DNA of 64,000 bases from JAKAIY01 sp963809385 (lineage in GTDB: Bacteria; Chloroflexota; Ktedonobacteria; Ktedonobacterales; JADMIN01), in contig CAWEJL010000002.1 in assembly GCA_963809385.1 (NCBI GenBank), positions 62,001 to 126,000 on the forward strand, in the 5' to 3' direction. The translations under genes were made by a program, and so were the position numbers. Below the pieces are notes generated by a model. It worked only from the letters and a program-made list of their open reading frames with translations, was not told the origin of the DNA and did no database searches. Shown here piece by piece: positions 46,937 through 55,320 of the stretch. The first letter of the stretch is position 1, and every line of letters begins with the position of its first letter.

Positions 46937-47477
46937 GCGACGCGGCGCGACAGAGGCGCCACCCGCGATCACGACGGACGGCGACAGGAGGAGGCGACCT
47001 ACGGAACGGCATACGCTGGTGAGCAGGGTCAAGGCCCTGGCTGAGGCGCTGGAAGGCAGCGACGTCAGCGAACTCGACCTGACAGAGGATGGCCTGCGTA
47101 TCCTGATCAAACGACAGGTCGAGCCGCTCATGGCGGTGGCGCCCGCGCATCCCGCGCGTCATGCGCGTAGCGCGACCCACCGGCGGGCCGCCGCGCGCGC
47201 GGATGGCGCGATCGCCCCTGAGCCGCGACACGAGCCAGGCATCGCCATCGTCTCGCCACTCTCGGGCGTCTATTACAACGCGCCGTCGCCTAGCTCCGCG
47301 CCGTTCGTCTCCGTAGGCGACCCAGTACAGGCGGGCCAGGTCGTCTGCATCGTCGAGGCGATGAAGGTCTTCAACGAGATTCGGTCCGAGGTCAGCGGCT
47401 CCGTCGTCGCTCTGGTACCCACAAATGGCCAGCTCGTGCAGAAGGGCGAAGCGCTGATCCGTGTCCAGGCGTCTTGA
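46929..47477 (+). CDS. accB: Acetyl-CoA carboxylase biotin carboxyl carrier protein (AccB)
   Basis: The carrier's biotinyl domain at the C-terminus reads IVSPLSGVYYNAPSPSSAPF, then CIVEAMKVFNEIRSE with biotinylated Lys146. The family N-terminal helix LVSRVKALAEALEGSDVSEL starts at about residue 31 of this reading. A Pro/Ala/Arg-rich linker joins them. I take ATG 46929, overlapping the fabF stop. GTG 47019 just before the helix is an alternative giving the usual size, but it has no good ribosome site. Confidence 0.9.
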   Translation: MPKRRGATEAPPAITTDGDRRRRPTERHTLVSRVKALAEALEGSDVSELDLTEDGLRILIKRQVEPLMAVAPAHPARHARSATHRRAAARADGAIAPEPRHEPGIAIVSPLSGVYYNAPSPSSAPFVSVGDPVQAGQVVCIVEAMKVFNEIRSEVSGSVVALVPTNGQLVQKGEALIRVQAS

Positions 47478-49179
47478 TCCGCTCGCCCCGCAAGCCGCGC
47501 GCGATCCGGCGCGATCGGGTAGAGCGGCCAATCGAATCTTCGCCCGCCAGATGAGCGCCCGACGGATCGCCTGGGCGCTCGTCTGGCTGATGGTCGCCGT
47601 CTTCATCGCGCTCGTCGGCTATCATGCCCTCTATCGCCACTGGGAATACCACACCGACGCCTTCGACCTGGGCAACATGGACCAGGCGGTATGGAACACG
47701 CTCCACGGCCATCCATTCCGGTTCACCAATCGTGGGAACGACGACTTCGGCCCGCCCACACGGCTGAGCATCCACGTCGAGCCAATTATCCTGCCGCTGG
47801 CGCTGCTCTACCTTATTCACTCCGGGCCGGAGACGCTGCTGGTCACGCAGACGGTAGCGCTGGCGCTCGGCGCTATCCCGCTGTTCGCGCTGAGCCTGCG
47901 GCGGCTGCCCGAGGCGCCATTTGTCGGCGTGGCGCTGGCCTTCGCTTACCTCATCTCCCCGTTGCTGCTTGGCGTCGCGCTATGGGACTTCCACCCCGTC
48001 GCGCTGGCGACGCCGCTGCTGATCGCCGTTGTGCTCGCGCTCGACGCGCGTCGCTACGGCTGGTTCCTGGTCGCCGCGATCCTCGCCATGTCCACCAAAG
48101 AAGACATCGGGTTATCGGTGGCGATTCTGGCCCTGCTGCTGGCCATCGCGCGCCCAGAGCGGCGGCGCTTCGGGCTGCTGGTCGCGGCGGGCGCGCTGGT
48201 GTGGGTCGCGATCTGCTTCAAGCTGATTCTGCCGCACTACAATGTGGGCGTACCCGGCGGCAACAACTACTGGTATCGTTACGCCTGGCTGGGCGCCACG
48301 CCCGCGCAGGCGATCATCAACATCTTCACCAAGCCCTGGATTCTGCTAGGTTACCTGTTCGCGCCCGGAAGGCTCGGCTACCTCGCGATCATGCTGCGGA
48401 GCGCCGGGGGGTTGGGCCTGCTGGCGCCGGTGGCGCTGCTAGCGGCGGCGCCCGACCTGGCGGTCAATCTACTTAGCACGCATTCTGAGCAATACAGCGG
48501 CTTCTTCCAGTACAACGCCGCGATCATTCCCTTCCTGATGACGGCGGCGGTATACGGCGCGGCGGGGCTGGTTCACGCCCGCATGCGGCGCGAGGCGGCG
48601 GGCCACCCGGCGAGCGTCCGCGTGTCGCTCGGCGCGCTACGGGCGGCGCTGACGCGCGGCTGGCATGGCGGGATCAAGCGGCTCGGGACGGCGGCGATAG
48701 AGACGGGCGCAGCCATTCGCGACACATGGAACGCCGCTCTGGAGCGAGTCCCCATCCCGGCGCGCTGGCTACCAGCGGCGCTGATCGTCTGGGTGGTTGG
48801 CTTCAGCCTATGGAACATCTCCACGGTCGGACGCATCCCACCATTCTGGGCGGCGGGAAATCCGCCCTCGCCATCGCTCGCCGCGAAGATACAGCGTGTT
48901 GACGCGCTGCTGGCCCGCATCCCGGCTGACGCATCCGTCTGCGCGACCGATACGCTCGATCCGCACGTCAGTGACCGCTACACCCTTTATCTCGCGCCGG
49001 ATCCGCAATGCTATCAGGCCAGTTATGTCGCGATGGATCTGCCAGACACGGTAGGCGATGTAAGGCCAGCCGCCGCCGCGATGCTCCAGCGGATGGAGTC
49101 GTCGGGCCAGTACGCAGTGGTCGGGAGGGTTGATGCGGTGATCCTGCTGCGCCGAACTGGCGCGCCACTCACGCCATGA
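47461..49179 (+). CDS. DUF2079 polytopic membrane protein
   Basis: This 572-residue membrane protein has about ten or more predicted helices. The early periplasmic segment YHTDAFDLGNMDQAVWNTLHGHPF followed by RLSIHVEPIILPLALLY is the DUF2079 signature, which recalls lipid-linked-sugar mannosyltransferase folds (GT-C type). Later FHPVALATPLLIA and MSTKEDIGLSVAILALLLA also fit. The start (GTG 47461) overlaps the accB stop; ATG 47551 nearer the first helix is a likely alternative. Whether it glycosylates anything is not shown. Confidence 0.85.
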   Translation: MSRRLDPLAPQAARDPARSGRAANRIFARQMSARRIAWALVWLMVAVFIALVGYHALYRHWEYHTDAFDLGNMDQAVWNTLHGHPFRFTNRGNDDFGPPTRLSIHVEPIILPLALLYLIHSGPETLLVTQTVALALGAIPLFALSLRRLPEAPFVGVALAFAYLISPLLLGVALWDFHPVALATPLLIAVVLALDARRYGWFLVAAILAMSTKEDIGLSVAILALLLAIARPERRRFGLLVAAGALVWVAICFKLILPHYNVGVPGGNNYWYRYAWLGATPAQAIINIFTKPWILLGYLFAPGRLGYLAIMLRSAGGLGLLAPVALLAAAPDLAVNLLSTHSEQYSGFFQYNAAIIPFLMTAAVYGAAGLVHARMRREAAGHPASVRVSLGALRAALTRGWHGGIKRLGTAAIETGAAIRDTWNAALERVPIPARWLPAALIVWVVGFSLWNISTVGRIPPFWAAGNPPSPSLAAKIQRVDALLARIPADASVCATDTLDPHVSDRYTLYLAPDPQCYQASYVAMDLPDTVGDVRPAAAAMLQRMESSGQYAVVGRVDAVILLRRTGAPLTP

Positions 49180-49204
49180 CTGCTGGCGGGGCCAGCGTGC
49201 CGGG

Positions 49205-49214
49205 AGTATACTCA
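49205..49214 (+). promoter_or_regulatory. Candidate -10 element in a GAGTATACTC palindrome
   Basis: TATACT (49207-49212) lies inside a 10-bp perfect palindrome about 85 bases before the ATG at 49298. No good -35 is visible, so support is weak. Confidence 0.3.
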
Positions 49215-49297
49215 GGGTGAGCGCGCGAGCGCCATCGCCATCATCCGCTGGCGCCACCCGCTGATCGTCCAGCCACGTTGTTCAGGAGCTACCCAGA

Positions 49298-49966
49298 ATG
49301 GCCAACCCTAAGACCGGGCAGAGCGCGTCGGGCCGCTCATCGCAGCCCTCCGGTTCATCATCCGCCAACGCCAGCCCGTCGTGGGGCACGCGCATCGCCA
49401 ACGCCTTTCGTCCCAACTTCGGCAAAGACGGCCCCGTGAAGGGCGGCGGTTCGCGAATCACGCGCCTGATCGTGGGAACGTTGATCTTCGTGCTGGTCGG
49501 GCAACTGCTCGTCACGGGCATGACCGTACTCGATAGCGTCTACCATCTGGGGTTGCAGCAGCCGGTCTTCAAGGGCGCCAGCTGGCTCACCTGGTTCTTC
49601 CTGATCTACTTCGTGCTGCTGATCGGCCTATGGTTCGGACTGAACTATTTCGGCTTCTTCCCCCGGCCTGAACCGCTTCCCTCCAGCAGGACATCCTCCA
49701 ACAGAACTTCCTCCAACTCCTCGTCAGGAGACAAGAAAGGCGCCGTCCAAATTCCCGGTATCGGGGGACCACGCGCCCGCCCGCGTCGCGCCGAGGTCGC
49801 GCCTCCCGCCGCCAGCGGGCGCAAGGGCGCGGCGCCGACAACCAAAGTCGCCGCCAAGCCCAGCGCGACCGCCACGACACAGACCGGGGCCTCCGGCGAT
49901 TACGACCAGTCCTACGAGCGGATCAAGGCCGCGCAGCGGCAAAAGCGGCGGCGCGAGATGCGCTAG
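49298..49966 (+). CDS. Unrecognised membrane protein with disordered termini
   Basis: This 222-residue protein has a Ser/Gly/Asn-rich first 50 residues, two membrane helices (LIVGTLIFVLVGQLLVTGMT; LTWFFLIYFVLLIGLWFGLN) and a ~100-residue Ser/Pro/Ala/Lys-rich tail ending RQKRRREMR. The tail is likely cytoplasmic and flexible. No family recognised. AGGAG lies nine bases upstream of the ATG. A PRC-barrel gene follows after 41 bp and may be cotranscribed. Confidence 0.7.
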   Translation: MANPKTGQSASGRSSQPSGSSSANASPSWGTRIANAFRPNFGKDGPVKGGGSRITRLIVGTLIFVLVGQLLVTGMTVLDSVYHLGLQQPVFKGASWLTWFFLIYFVLLIGLWFGLNYFGFFPRPEPLPSSRTSSNRTSSNSSSGDKKGAVQIPGIGGPRARPRRAEVAPPAASGRKGAAPTTKVAAKPSATATTQTGASGDYDQSYERIKAAQRQKRRREMR

Positions 49967-50007
49967 CGCGCTATCTCCCTGGCACAAAGACCAAAGAGAA
50001 GGAAGAT

Positions 50008-50697
50008 ATGATCGAGAAGCTGCGCATTGGCGCGTCGGTCTACACCAGCGACGGCGAGCGCGCCGGCTCACTGGAGCGCATCGTGCTGTCCGGCGAGCAG
50101 GCTGGGGAGGGCGGCGAACGCCGGGTGGCCAGTCTCGTGGTGGATCCAGGCTTTCACGACCTGGGTGACCTGCTCAGCCCAGGATCGGTCGAGAAGCCAC
50201 GCGCCCGCACGGTCCCCATCGAACTGGCAGTCAGCATCGAGGAGGACGGCGTGCGCCTCTCGTGTGACGCGGCGGCGTTCGAGGCGCTGCCGCTGTTCGA
50301 GCGGAAGGAATATGTCGCCTCGCCGGTTGAGCCGGATGGGCGGCGCTTCCGCTGGGGCGATATCATCAATTACGCCGCAGCGGCCTTTGGTCTGGGCGCC
50401 GCGCCGTATATGCCTGATACGGACGCTACGGCGTTCAATGAGGCGGCTGGCTCCGCCGAGCTCCCGGCCCGCGCGCCCGTCTGGCGCTTGAAGCCGCATG
50501 AAGAGATCGGCCAGATCGAGCGCACGCTGGTGGATTCAGAAACCGATCGCGTGACGGGCTTCGTGCTGCGGCGCGAGCGCATGGACGAAGCGCTGGTGAT
50601 GCTGCCTGTCGAGGCGATCGCCTCGATCGAGGACGGTGTCGCGCACGTCACCATGACCGACGACGAGCTCGATCAGCTGGAGCCATACGCGGAATAA
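50008..50697 (+). CDS. PRC-barrel-like protein
   Basis: The 229-residue protein has two beta-rich halves. The N-terminal half (KLRIGASVYTSDGERAGSLERIVL ... RVASLVVDPG) and the C-terminal half (EEIGQIERTLVDSETDRVTGFVLRR ... MLPVEAIASIEDGVAHVTM) both look like PRC barrels, as found in RimM, photosynthetic reaction-centre H subunit and many stress-linked proteins. The function is not determined. It is followed by a strong hairpin terminator. Confidence 0.75.
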   Translation: MIEKLRIGASVYTSDGERAGSLERIVLSGEQAGEGGERRVASLVVDPGFHDLGDLLSPGSVEKPRARTVPIELAVSIEEDGVRLSCDAAAFEALPLFERKEYVASPVEPDGRRFRWGDIINYAAAAFGLGAAPYMPDTDATAFNEAAGSAELPARAPVWRLKPHEEIGQIERTLVDSETDRVTGFVLRRERMDEALVMLPVEAIASIEDGVAHVTMTDDELDQLEPYAE

Positions 50698-50700
50698 GCG

Positions 50701-50732
50701 GACGGGTGGCGCCTTATCCGGCGCCACCCGTC
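50701..50732 (+). terminator. Strong hairpin terminator after the PRC-barrel gene
   Basis: GACGGGTGGCGCC (50701-50713) pairs perfectly with GGCGCCACCCGTC (50720-50732) across a 6-base loop, four bases after the stop codon. Only a short pyrimidine stretch follows. Confidence 0.75.
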
Positions 50733-50780
50733 GCCTTCTCGCCTACATAATCGTTATACCGTGGGAATGGAGGCTGCGGC

Positions 50781-52493
50781 ATGACGAGACGACGAGACGC
50801 GCGACTCACCCGGCGAGAGTTCATCGCGGCGGCGACCGCGACTGTTGTGGTCGCTGGCTGCGCGCCGTTCAGCGGCCAAACAACCACGGCAGCGCGGCGC
50901 TCAGCGACCTTTGCGACCACGAAGCCAATCATCATCGGCGGCGACGCGACCATCCCCGCTAGTTTGCTGGAGGGTATCGCCAGCGCGGTCTCCGGCCACG
51001 GCGGCGTCAGCGTCGCCTACGTCGTCTCGTCCCCTATACCTCCTCCAGACCTGTTCATCACCTTCGGCGCGGCTCCAAAGAGTTACAAGACCGGCGCCAC
51101 CGTCGCTTCGACCAATTGGGCGCTGGTATCTCACCCGCGTGTCCCGGTGGAATCGGTGACACACGCCCAGGCGCAGGCCCTGTTGAGCGGCGCCATCAGC
51201 AACTGGAGCGCGGTAGGCGCTCCCTACAGTGTGCCCGTCAAACGCTTCTCGCTGGCGGGCCTGCCTGCCCCAGCTGGCGTCTCCGCTACATCCGGCGTCA
51301 CGAGCGTTGCATCGCTCAGCGCCTTGCTCGACTCCCTGCGCGCCACCCCCGGCGCGGTGGCCGCGCTGCCCACCGAGGCGGTGGACTGGTCGGTTCACCA
51401 TCTGGGCGTGGATGACTTCTTCCCCACACAGGGGCGCGGCTCTGGCGCTGGGCTAGGAACGCTGCCGCTGCGGCTATATATCTCAGATGAACTGGCAAAG
51501 CAGGGCGCGGACATCGCGAAGATCGGAGCCAACGCCAGCGCGGCGCTGGCCGCCAGCCAGACGACGCTCGATCTGGTGGCCGTCGGCGACATCATGCTTG
51601 GTCGCGGCGTGCTCAACCAGATGACGGCGCGCAACGACTACCGCTTCCCCTACCGCGCGATCCACGACGAGCTGAGCGCGGGCGATGTGCGCGTGGCGAA
51701 TCTGGAATGCATGGTGACGGACCTCGTCCAGCCGCCATCCGATCCCTACACCTTCACCTTTATCTGCCCATCAAAGGGCATGGACGGCCTGACCTACGCC
51801 GGATTCGACATCGTCACGCTGGCGAACAACCACGCTAACGGCGCGGGGCAGGCGGTCTTCAACGACATGCGGAACCTGCTCACGAAGCACGGAGTCCTGA
51901 ACTGCGGCGGCGGCGACAACCTGGCGCAAGCCACCGCGCCCGCCATCGCGACGGCCAAGGGCGTGCGCGTCGCGATCCTCGGCTACGACAACATCATGCC
52001 GCAGGGGCCATTCGCCACTGAGGGAAGTTGGGGCCTGGCGCCGATCGATGTCTCGCGCCTGCCCGCAGACTTCGCGGCGGCGCGCCAGAAGGCCGACCTG
52101 GTCATCCCCTACTTCCACTGGGGCATCGAGTACACCGAAGACCCGACCACCTACCAGCAGAACGTCGCGCGCGCGGCGATTGACGCCGGCGCCGATATGG
52201 TGCTGGGCAATCACCCCCACTGGACGCAGGGCATCGAGCGCTACAAGGGCAAGCTCATCATCTACTCGATGGGCAACTTCGTCTTCGATCAGGACTGGTC
52301 CGAGGCGACGATGGAGGGCATGCTGCTGCACCTCTACTGGCGCGGCGGCACGCTGGCCAGCGTGCGCTACGTCCCGACAAAGGACGTCAGCCGCTGCCAG
52401 CCTAAGGTGATGACGCCAGCGGAAGCGGTCGGCGTCTTCAACCGCATGTGGGGTGGCACGGATCTGCTCGCCAGTGGCCGCTACGGGCCGTAG
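50781..52493 (+). CDS. Exported CapA-family protein fused to a PBP-like domain
   Basis: The 570-residue protein begins with a Tat-type lipoprotein signal (TRREFIAAATATVVVAGC). Residues ~45-250 resemble a periplasmic substrate-binding protein of the PstS/ModA kind (HAQAQALLSGAISNWSAVG, PGAVAALPTEAVDW). Residues ~265-540 are a CapA/PgsA metallophosphatase-like domain: LVAVGDIMLGRGV, RVANLECMVTD, TLANNHANG, VIPYFHWGIEYT, VLGNHPHWTQG and IYSMGNFVFD. CapA proteins act in poly-gamma-glutamate export or anchoring. No capB/capC genes accompany it, so its role here is uncertain. GGAGG lies seven bases before the ATG. Confidence 0.85.
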   Translation: MTRRRDARLTRREFIAAATATVVVAGCAPFSGQTTTAARRSATFATTKPIIIGGDATIPASLLEGIASAVSGHGGVSVAYVVSSPIPPPDLFITFGAAPKSYKTGATVASTNWALVSHPRVPVESVTHAQAQALLSGAISNWSAVGAPYSVPVKRFSLAGLPAPAGVSATSGVTSVASLSALLDSLRATPGAVAALPTEAVDWSVHHLGVDDFFPTQGRGSGAGLGTLPLRLYISDELAKQGADIAKIGANASAALAASQTTLDLVAVGDIMLGRGVLNQMTARNDYRFPYRAIHDELSAGDVRVANLECMVTDLVQPPSDPYTFTFICPSKGMDGLTYAGFDIVTLANNHANGAGQAVFNDMRNLLTKHGVLNCGGGDNLAQATAPAIATAKGVRVAILGYDNIMPQGPFATEGSWGLAPIDVSRLPADFAAARQKADLVIPYFHWGIEYTEDPTTYQQNVARAAIDAGADMVLGNHPHWTQGIERYKGKLIIYSMGNFVFDQDWSEATMEGMLLHLYWRGGTLASVRYVPTKDVSRCQPKVMTPAEAVGVFNRMWGGTDLLASGRYGP

Positions 52494-52510
52494 CCACCTG
52501 GCGGCTACGA

Positions 52511-52528
52511 AGCCCGCCTGCGCGGGCT
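52511..52528. repeat. GC-rich hairpin repeat, copy 1
   Basis: AGCCCGC, four bases, GCGGGCT, just after the CapA gene. The surrounding CGA..GG bases are shared with copy 2 at 53211. It is REP-like, in the gap upstream of a GNAT gene. Confidence 0.7.
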
Positions 52529-52594
52529 GGGACGCGGGCGCCAACCGGAATAACCGGACAATTCACAGGCCTTGAGCTGCGAGGAGTGACGCCG

Positions 52595-53182
52595 GTGCTG
52601 GAATACCATCCCGTCACGCTGGAGCGCCGCGCCGACCTGGCCCGCTTCTCCGAGGCGCATGGTAAGTTCCGCTACTGCTCCTGCATGCGCTGGCGATTGA
52701 CCAGCGCAGAGTACAAGGCGTCCACGAAGGAAAGCCGCGTCGCCACGCTGGATGGTCTCGTCGCGGAGGATACGCCCGTCGGCGTCCTGGCATATCGCGA
52801 TGGCGAGCCCGTGGGCTGGGTCGCTGTCGCTCCGCGCGTGGCGCTCGGCGCGCTGGAGCGATTCAAGGCGCTGGCACGGGTGGACACCCACCCCGTCTGG
52901 TCAGTGACCTGCTTCTTCATTGACAGGCGCGTCCGGAGGCAGGGCGTCACGCTCGGCCTGCTCAACGCCGCCGTTGCCTACGCCCGCTCCCAAGGCGCGG
53001 CGATCATCGAGGGTTACCCCGTCGAGCCAGGAGCAGGTCTTTATACCTACATGGGCACGATCGCGACCTTCCACGCGGCGGGCTTTGTGAATGTCACGCC
53101 CCCAGGCCGCGAGCGGCAAGTATGGCGCTATATCTTTCCCATCGAACGAGACCACGCCGGAGACGGACGCGCGGGCGAGTGA
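52595..53182 (+). CDS. GNAT-family N-acetyltransferase
   Basis: The 195-residue protein starts at GTG 52595 with GAGGAG eight bases upstream. The N-terminal part contains FRYCSCMRWRLTSAEYKAS, a cysteine-containing opening seen in a subgroup of uncharacterised GNATs. The acetyl-CoA-binding stretch is TCFFIDRRVRRQGVTLGLLNAAV, followed by YMGTIATFHAAGFVNV. Substrate unknown. It is bracketed by two copies of an 18-bp hairpin repeat about 700 bp apart. Confidence 0.85.
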   Translation: MLEYHPVTLERRADLARFSEAHGKFRYCSCMRWRLTSAEYKASTKESRVATLDGLVAEDTPVGVLAYRDGEPVGWVAVAPRVALGALERFKALARVDTHPVWSVTCFFIDRRVRRQGVTLGLLNAAVAYARSQGAAIIEGYPVEPGAGLYTYMGTIATFHAAGFVNVTPPGRERQVWRYIFPIERDHAGDGRAGE

Positions 53183-53210
53183 ATCCGCGGCTACGGGCGT
53201 CCCGCCGCGA

Positions 53211-53228
53211 AGCCCGCAGGCGCGGGCT
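53211..53228. repeat. GC-rich hairpin repeat, copy 2
   Basis: AGCCCGC, four bases, GCGGGCT, in the same orientation as copy 1 and with the same flanking CGA and GG. It lies just after the GNAT gene. Confidence 0.7.
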
Positions 53229-53310
53229 GGAGTGTGGTACTTTGACGCCACCGGACGCTCGCTGTATCGTGAGCGTGGTACTGTGCTTGCTGTCTGCGCC
53301 TCAAGACAGG

Positions 53311-53520
53311 ATGCGTCTCTTGGTCAAGTCCACCAATATTATGCTGCTCGCGATCGTCATCATGCTTTTCGCGATTGTGTTCCATCTCATCACATCTGGC
53401 CTGGACGATCTCACATTACTCATCGCCATCATCGGCGTCCTTGTCGGCTTGCGCGGCGTATTCTGGAATGAGAAGCCCACCAGTTCAGCGCAATCCCAAG
53501 AGACAAGCAGCGCGAGGTAG
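53311..53520 (+). CDS. Small two-helix membrane protein
   Basis: This 69-residue reading from ATG 53311 has two hydrophobic helices (IMLLAIVIMLFAIVFHLITS; LLIAIIGVLVGLRGVFW) with a short acidic turn and a polar Ser/Gln tail. The start is uncertain: AGG lies too close to the ATG, and TTG 53320 is an alternative. Hydrophobic phasing and codon pattern make it likely to be real. Function unknown. Confidence 0.55.
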   Translation: MRLLVKSTNIMLLAIVIMLFAIVFHLITSGLDDLTLLIAIIGVLVGLRGVFWNEKPTSSAQSQETSSAR

Positions 53521-53536
53521 TCCCAATTCCGCTCGG

Positions 53537-54403
53537 CTACTCCGCCTTCCGCCGCAGCAGCGCCTCGTTGAGCGAGCCGGTGCGATAGCCCGCCAGGTCC
53601 AGCGTCACGTAGAGGTAGCCCGCCTCGCGCACGGCGGCGACGATTGCGTCGCGTGTATCCGCATCCAGCAGGCGGGCGAACTCGTCGCCGCCAACCTCGA
53701 TGCGCGCGATCGTGTCGTGGCTGCGCACCCGCACCTGGCGGAAGCCCAGCTTACGCAACGCGCGCTCAGCCTTGCCAATCCGCCGCAACTCCTCGACCGT
53801 GACGCGCGCGCCATAGGGGATGCGCGACGAGTAACAGGCCATCGCGGGCTTGTCCCAGACCGGCACGCCGAGGTGGTGGGCCAGCGCGCGGATGTCCTCC
53901 TTGCCCATGCCCACGTCATCCAGCGGCGCGGCCACCTGGCGCTCACGCGCGGCGCGCTGGCCGGGGCGCCAGTCGCCGCGATCGTCGCGGTTCATGCCGT
54001 AGGCGATATGCGCCAGGCCCAGCTCGCGCGCCAGCGGCTCCAGTTGGTCAAAGAGCTCGGTCTTGCAGAAGTAGCAGCGCTCGGCGGTGTTGGCGGCATA
54101 GCGCGGGTCATCCAGCTCATGCGTCTCCACCTGGACCAGCCGCGCGCCAATCGTCCCCGCAACCTCAACCGCCTGCCGCGTCTCCTCCTCGTCGTAGGCC
54201 TCCGACGACGCCAGCGCGCCCACCGCCCGCTCGCCCAGCTCGTCCGTGGCGACCTTCAGCAGCAGCGCGCTATCCACCCCGCCAGAGTATGCGACCAGCA
54301 CGGAGCCCAGCGCCCGCACCGACTCGCGCAGTCGCTGATACTTCTCCGCCAGTTCCACGCCAAGCGCATCGCCCGCGCCAATGACCTCGCCCGACTTCGC
54401 CAT
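53537..54403 (-). CDS. larE: LarE-type ATP-dependent sacrificial sulfur transferase
   Basis: The PP-loop is VAYSGGVDSALLLKVATDEL near residue 37. RCYFCKTELF and the MACYSSRIPYGARVT region, with a conserved Cys, match LarE, which donates its own cysteine sulfur to build the nickel-pincer nucleotide cofactor. The likely start is ATG 54403 (MAKSGEVIG); an in-frame ATG 63 bases further upstream adds an unconserved Met/Gly/Ala-rich leader. No larA, larB or larC is in the window, so its partner enzyme is elsewhere or it serves another sulfur-transfer task. Confidence 0.9.
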   Translation of the reverse strand: MAKSGEVIGAGDALGVELAEKYQRLRESVRALGSVLVAYSGGVDSALLLKVATDELGERAVGALASSEAYDEEETRQAVEVAGTIGARLVQVETHELDDPRYAANTAERCYFCKTELFDQLEPLARELGLAHIAYGMNRDDRGDWRPGQRAARERQVAAPLDDVGMGKEDIRALAHHLGVPVWDKPAMACYSSRIPYGARVTVEELRRIGKAERALRKLGFRQVRVRSHDTIARIEVGGDEFARLLDADTRDAIVAAVREAGYLYVTLDLAGYRTGSLNEALLRRKAE

Positions 54404-54487
54404 GCCGCCCTCGCTCCTCGCCAGTAGCATGCCTGTCGCATACGCCATGCCGCCCGCGCCTGCCATGCCCTCCTATTCTTGAGCGTT

Positions 54488-55276
54488 CTATGCCATGCGC
54501 GCCACCGGACGCGCTGGTTGGATCAGCGAGCAACGGCGCTCCAGCGCTCGCGATAGGATCGCGACACTGGCCACGATCAGCGCCTGCCCTGGACCATAGG
54601 TGAGCCAGATGACGTCCCCAATGAGGGGAAACGTCCGTTTGGCGAAGAGCTGACTCGCCAGAATCAGGTCACTCACCAGAAAGAGGATCGCTCCAAGAGC
54701 AGCAGGGATCAGGGCTGGGGCCTGAAGCGCGACTCCTGTAAAGAGTCCCGCGACACTGGCCAGCAACAACGCATACGGAAGCGCCGCCCAGTGCAATCCA
54801 GTGGGGCGCTGGCCGCGCATGACCAGGACATACCACCCAACCAAGCCGATCAGCAACCACAGCGCGAGCATGCCCCAGCGCGACGCCTGCGCGTTCAGCT
54901 GATACTGGTCAGCGAGCCCTAACACCGCAAGCAAGTATGCGACATGTCCAAGGCCGAAGGCGGCGATACCACCCAGGACAGGCTGTGGGATGGCGATGAC
55001 TTCCGCCAGGAAGAGGTCTCCCAGAAATCCCAGCGACATTCCCACCGCGATGAGAAGCGCATAGCTCCCCAGTGGAGACTGGCGTGTGAAGGCGTACTCC
55101 AGCCAGGCGATCACCACCAGCGTCGCGGAAGAGGCCATGCGCGTCCATGTGGGCATGCGTCTGAGGCCGTCAGGAGTGGGTCGCCCCCAGATGAAGCCGC
55201 CGAAGAGCAACACGGCCCACACAGCGAAGAGCGTCAGCAGCGCAGACTCTTGCCACGAATACACAAAGGAAGCCAT
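54488..55276 (-). CDS. YhhN-family membrane protein (lysoplasmalogenase)
   Basis: This 262-residue protein has eight predicted helices. The family marks are two acidic sites in helices: GMSLGFLGDLFLAEVI and ILFLVSDLILASQLF, with FGLGHVAYLLAVLG between them. Human TMEM86 and bacterial YhhN homologues cleave the vinyl-ether bond of lysoplasmalogens. Plasmalogen content of this organism is unknown, so the substrate is inferred from family only. It is separated from larE by about 85 bp. Confidence 0.82.
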   Translation of the reverse strand: MASFVYSWQESALLTLFAVWAVLLFGGFIWGRPTPDGLRRMPTWTRMASSATLVVIAWLEYAFTRQSPLGSYALLIAVGMSLGFLGDLFLAEVIAIPQPVLGGIAAFGLGHVAYLLAVLGLADQYQLNAQASRWGMLALWLLIGLVGWYVLVMRGQRPTGLHWAALPYALLLASVAGLFTGVALQAPALIPAALGAILFLVSDLILASQLFAKRTFPLIGDVIWLTYGPGQALIVASVAILSRALERRCSLIQPARPVARMA

Positions 55277-55320
55277 GAGCGCGTCCTGTCTATGTAGATG
55301 GCTTTATGCGCTAAACCGTG

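Noticed and set aside
52493..53240. GNAT flanked by repeats as a composite transposon
   Set aside because: No transposase, no terminal inverted repeats and no target-site duplication can be seen. The units look like REP-type hairpins.
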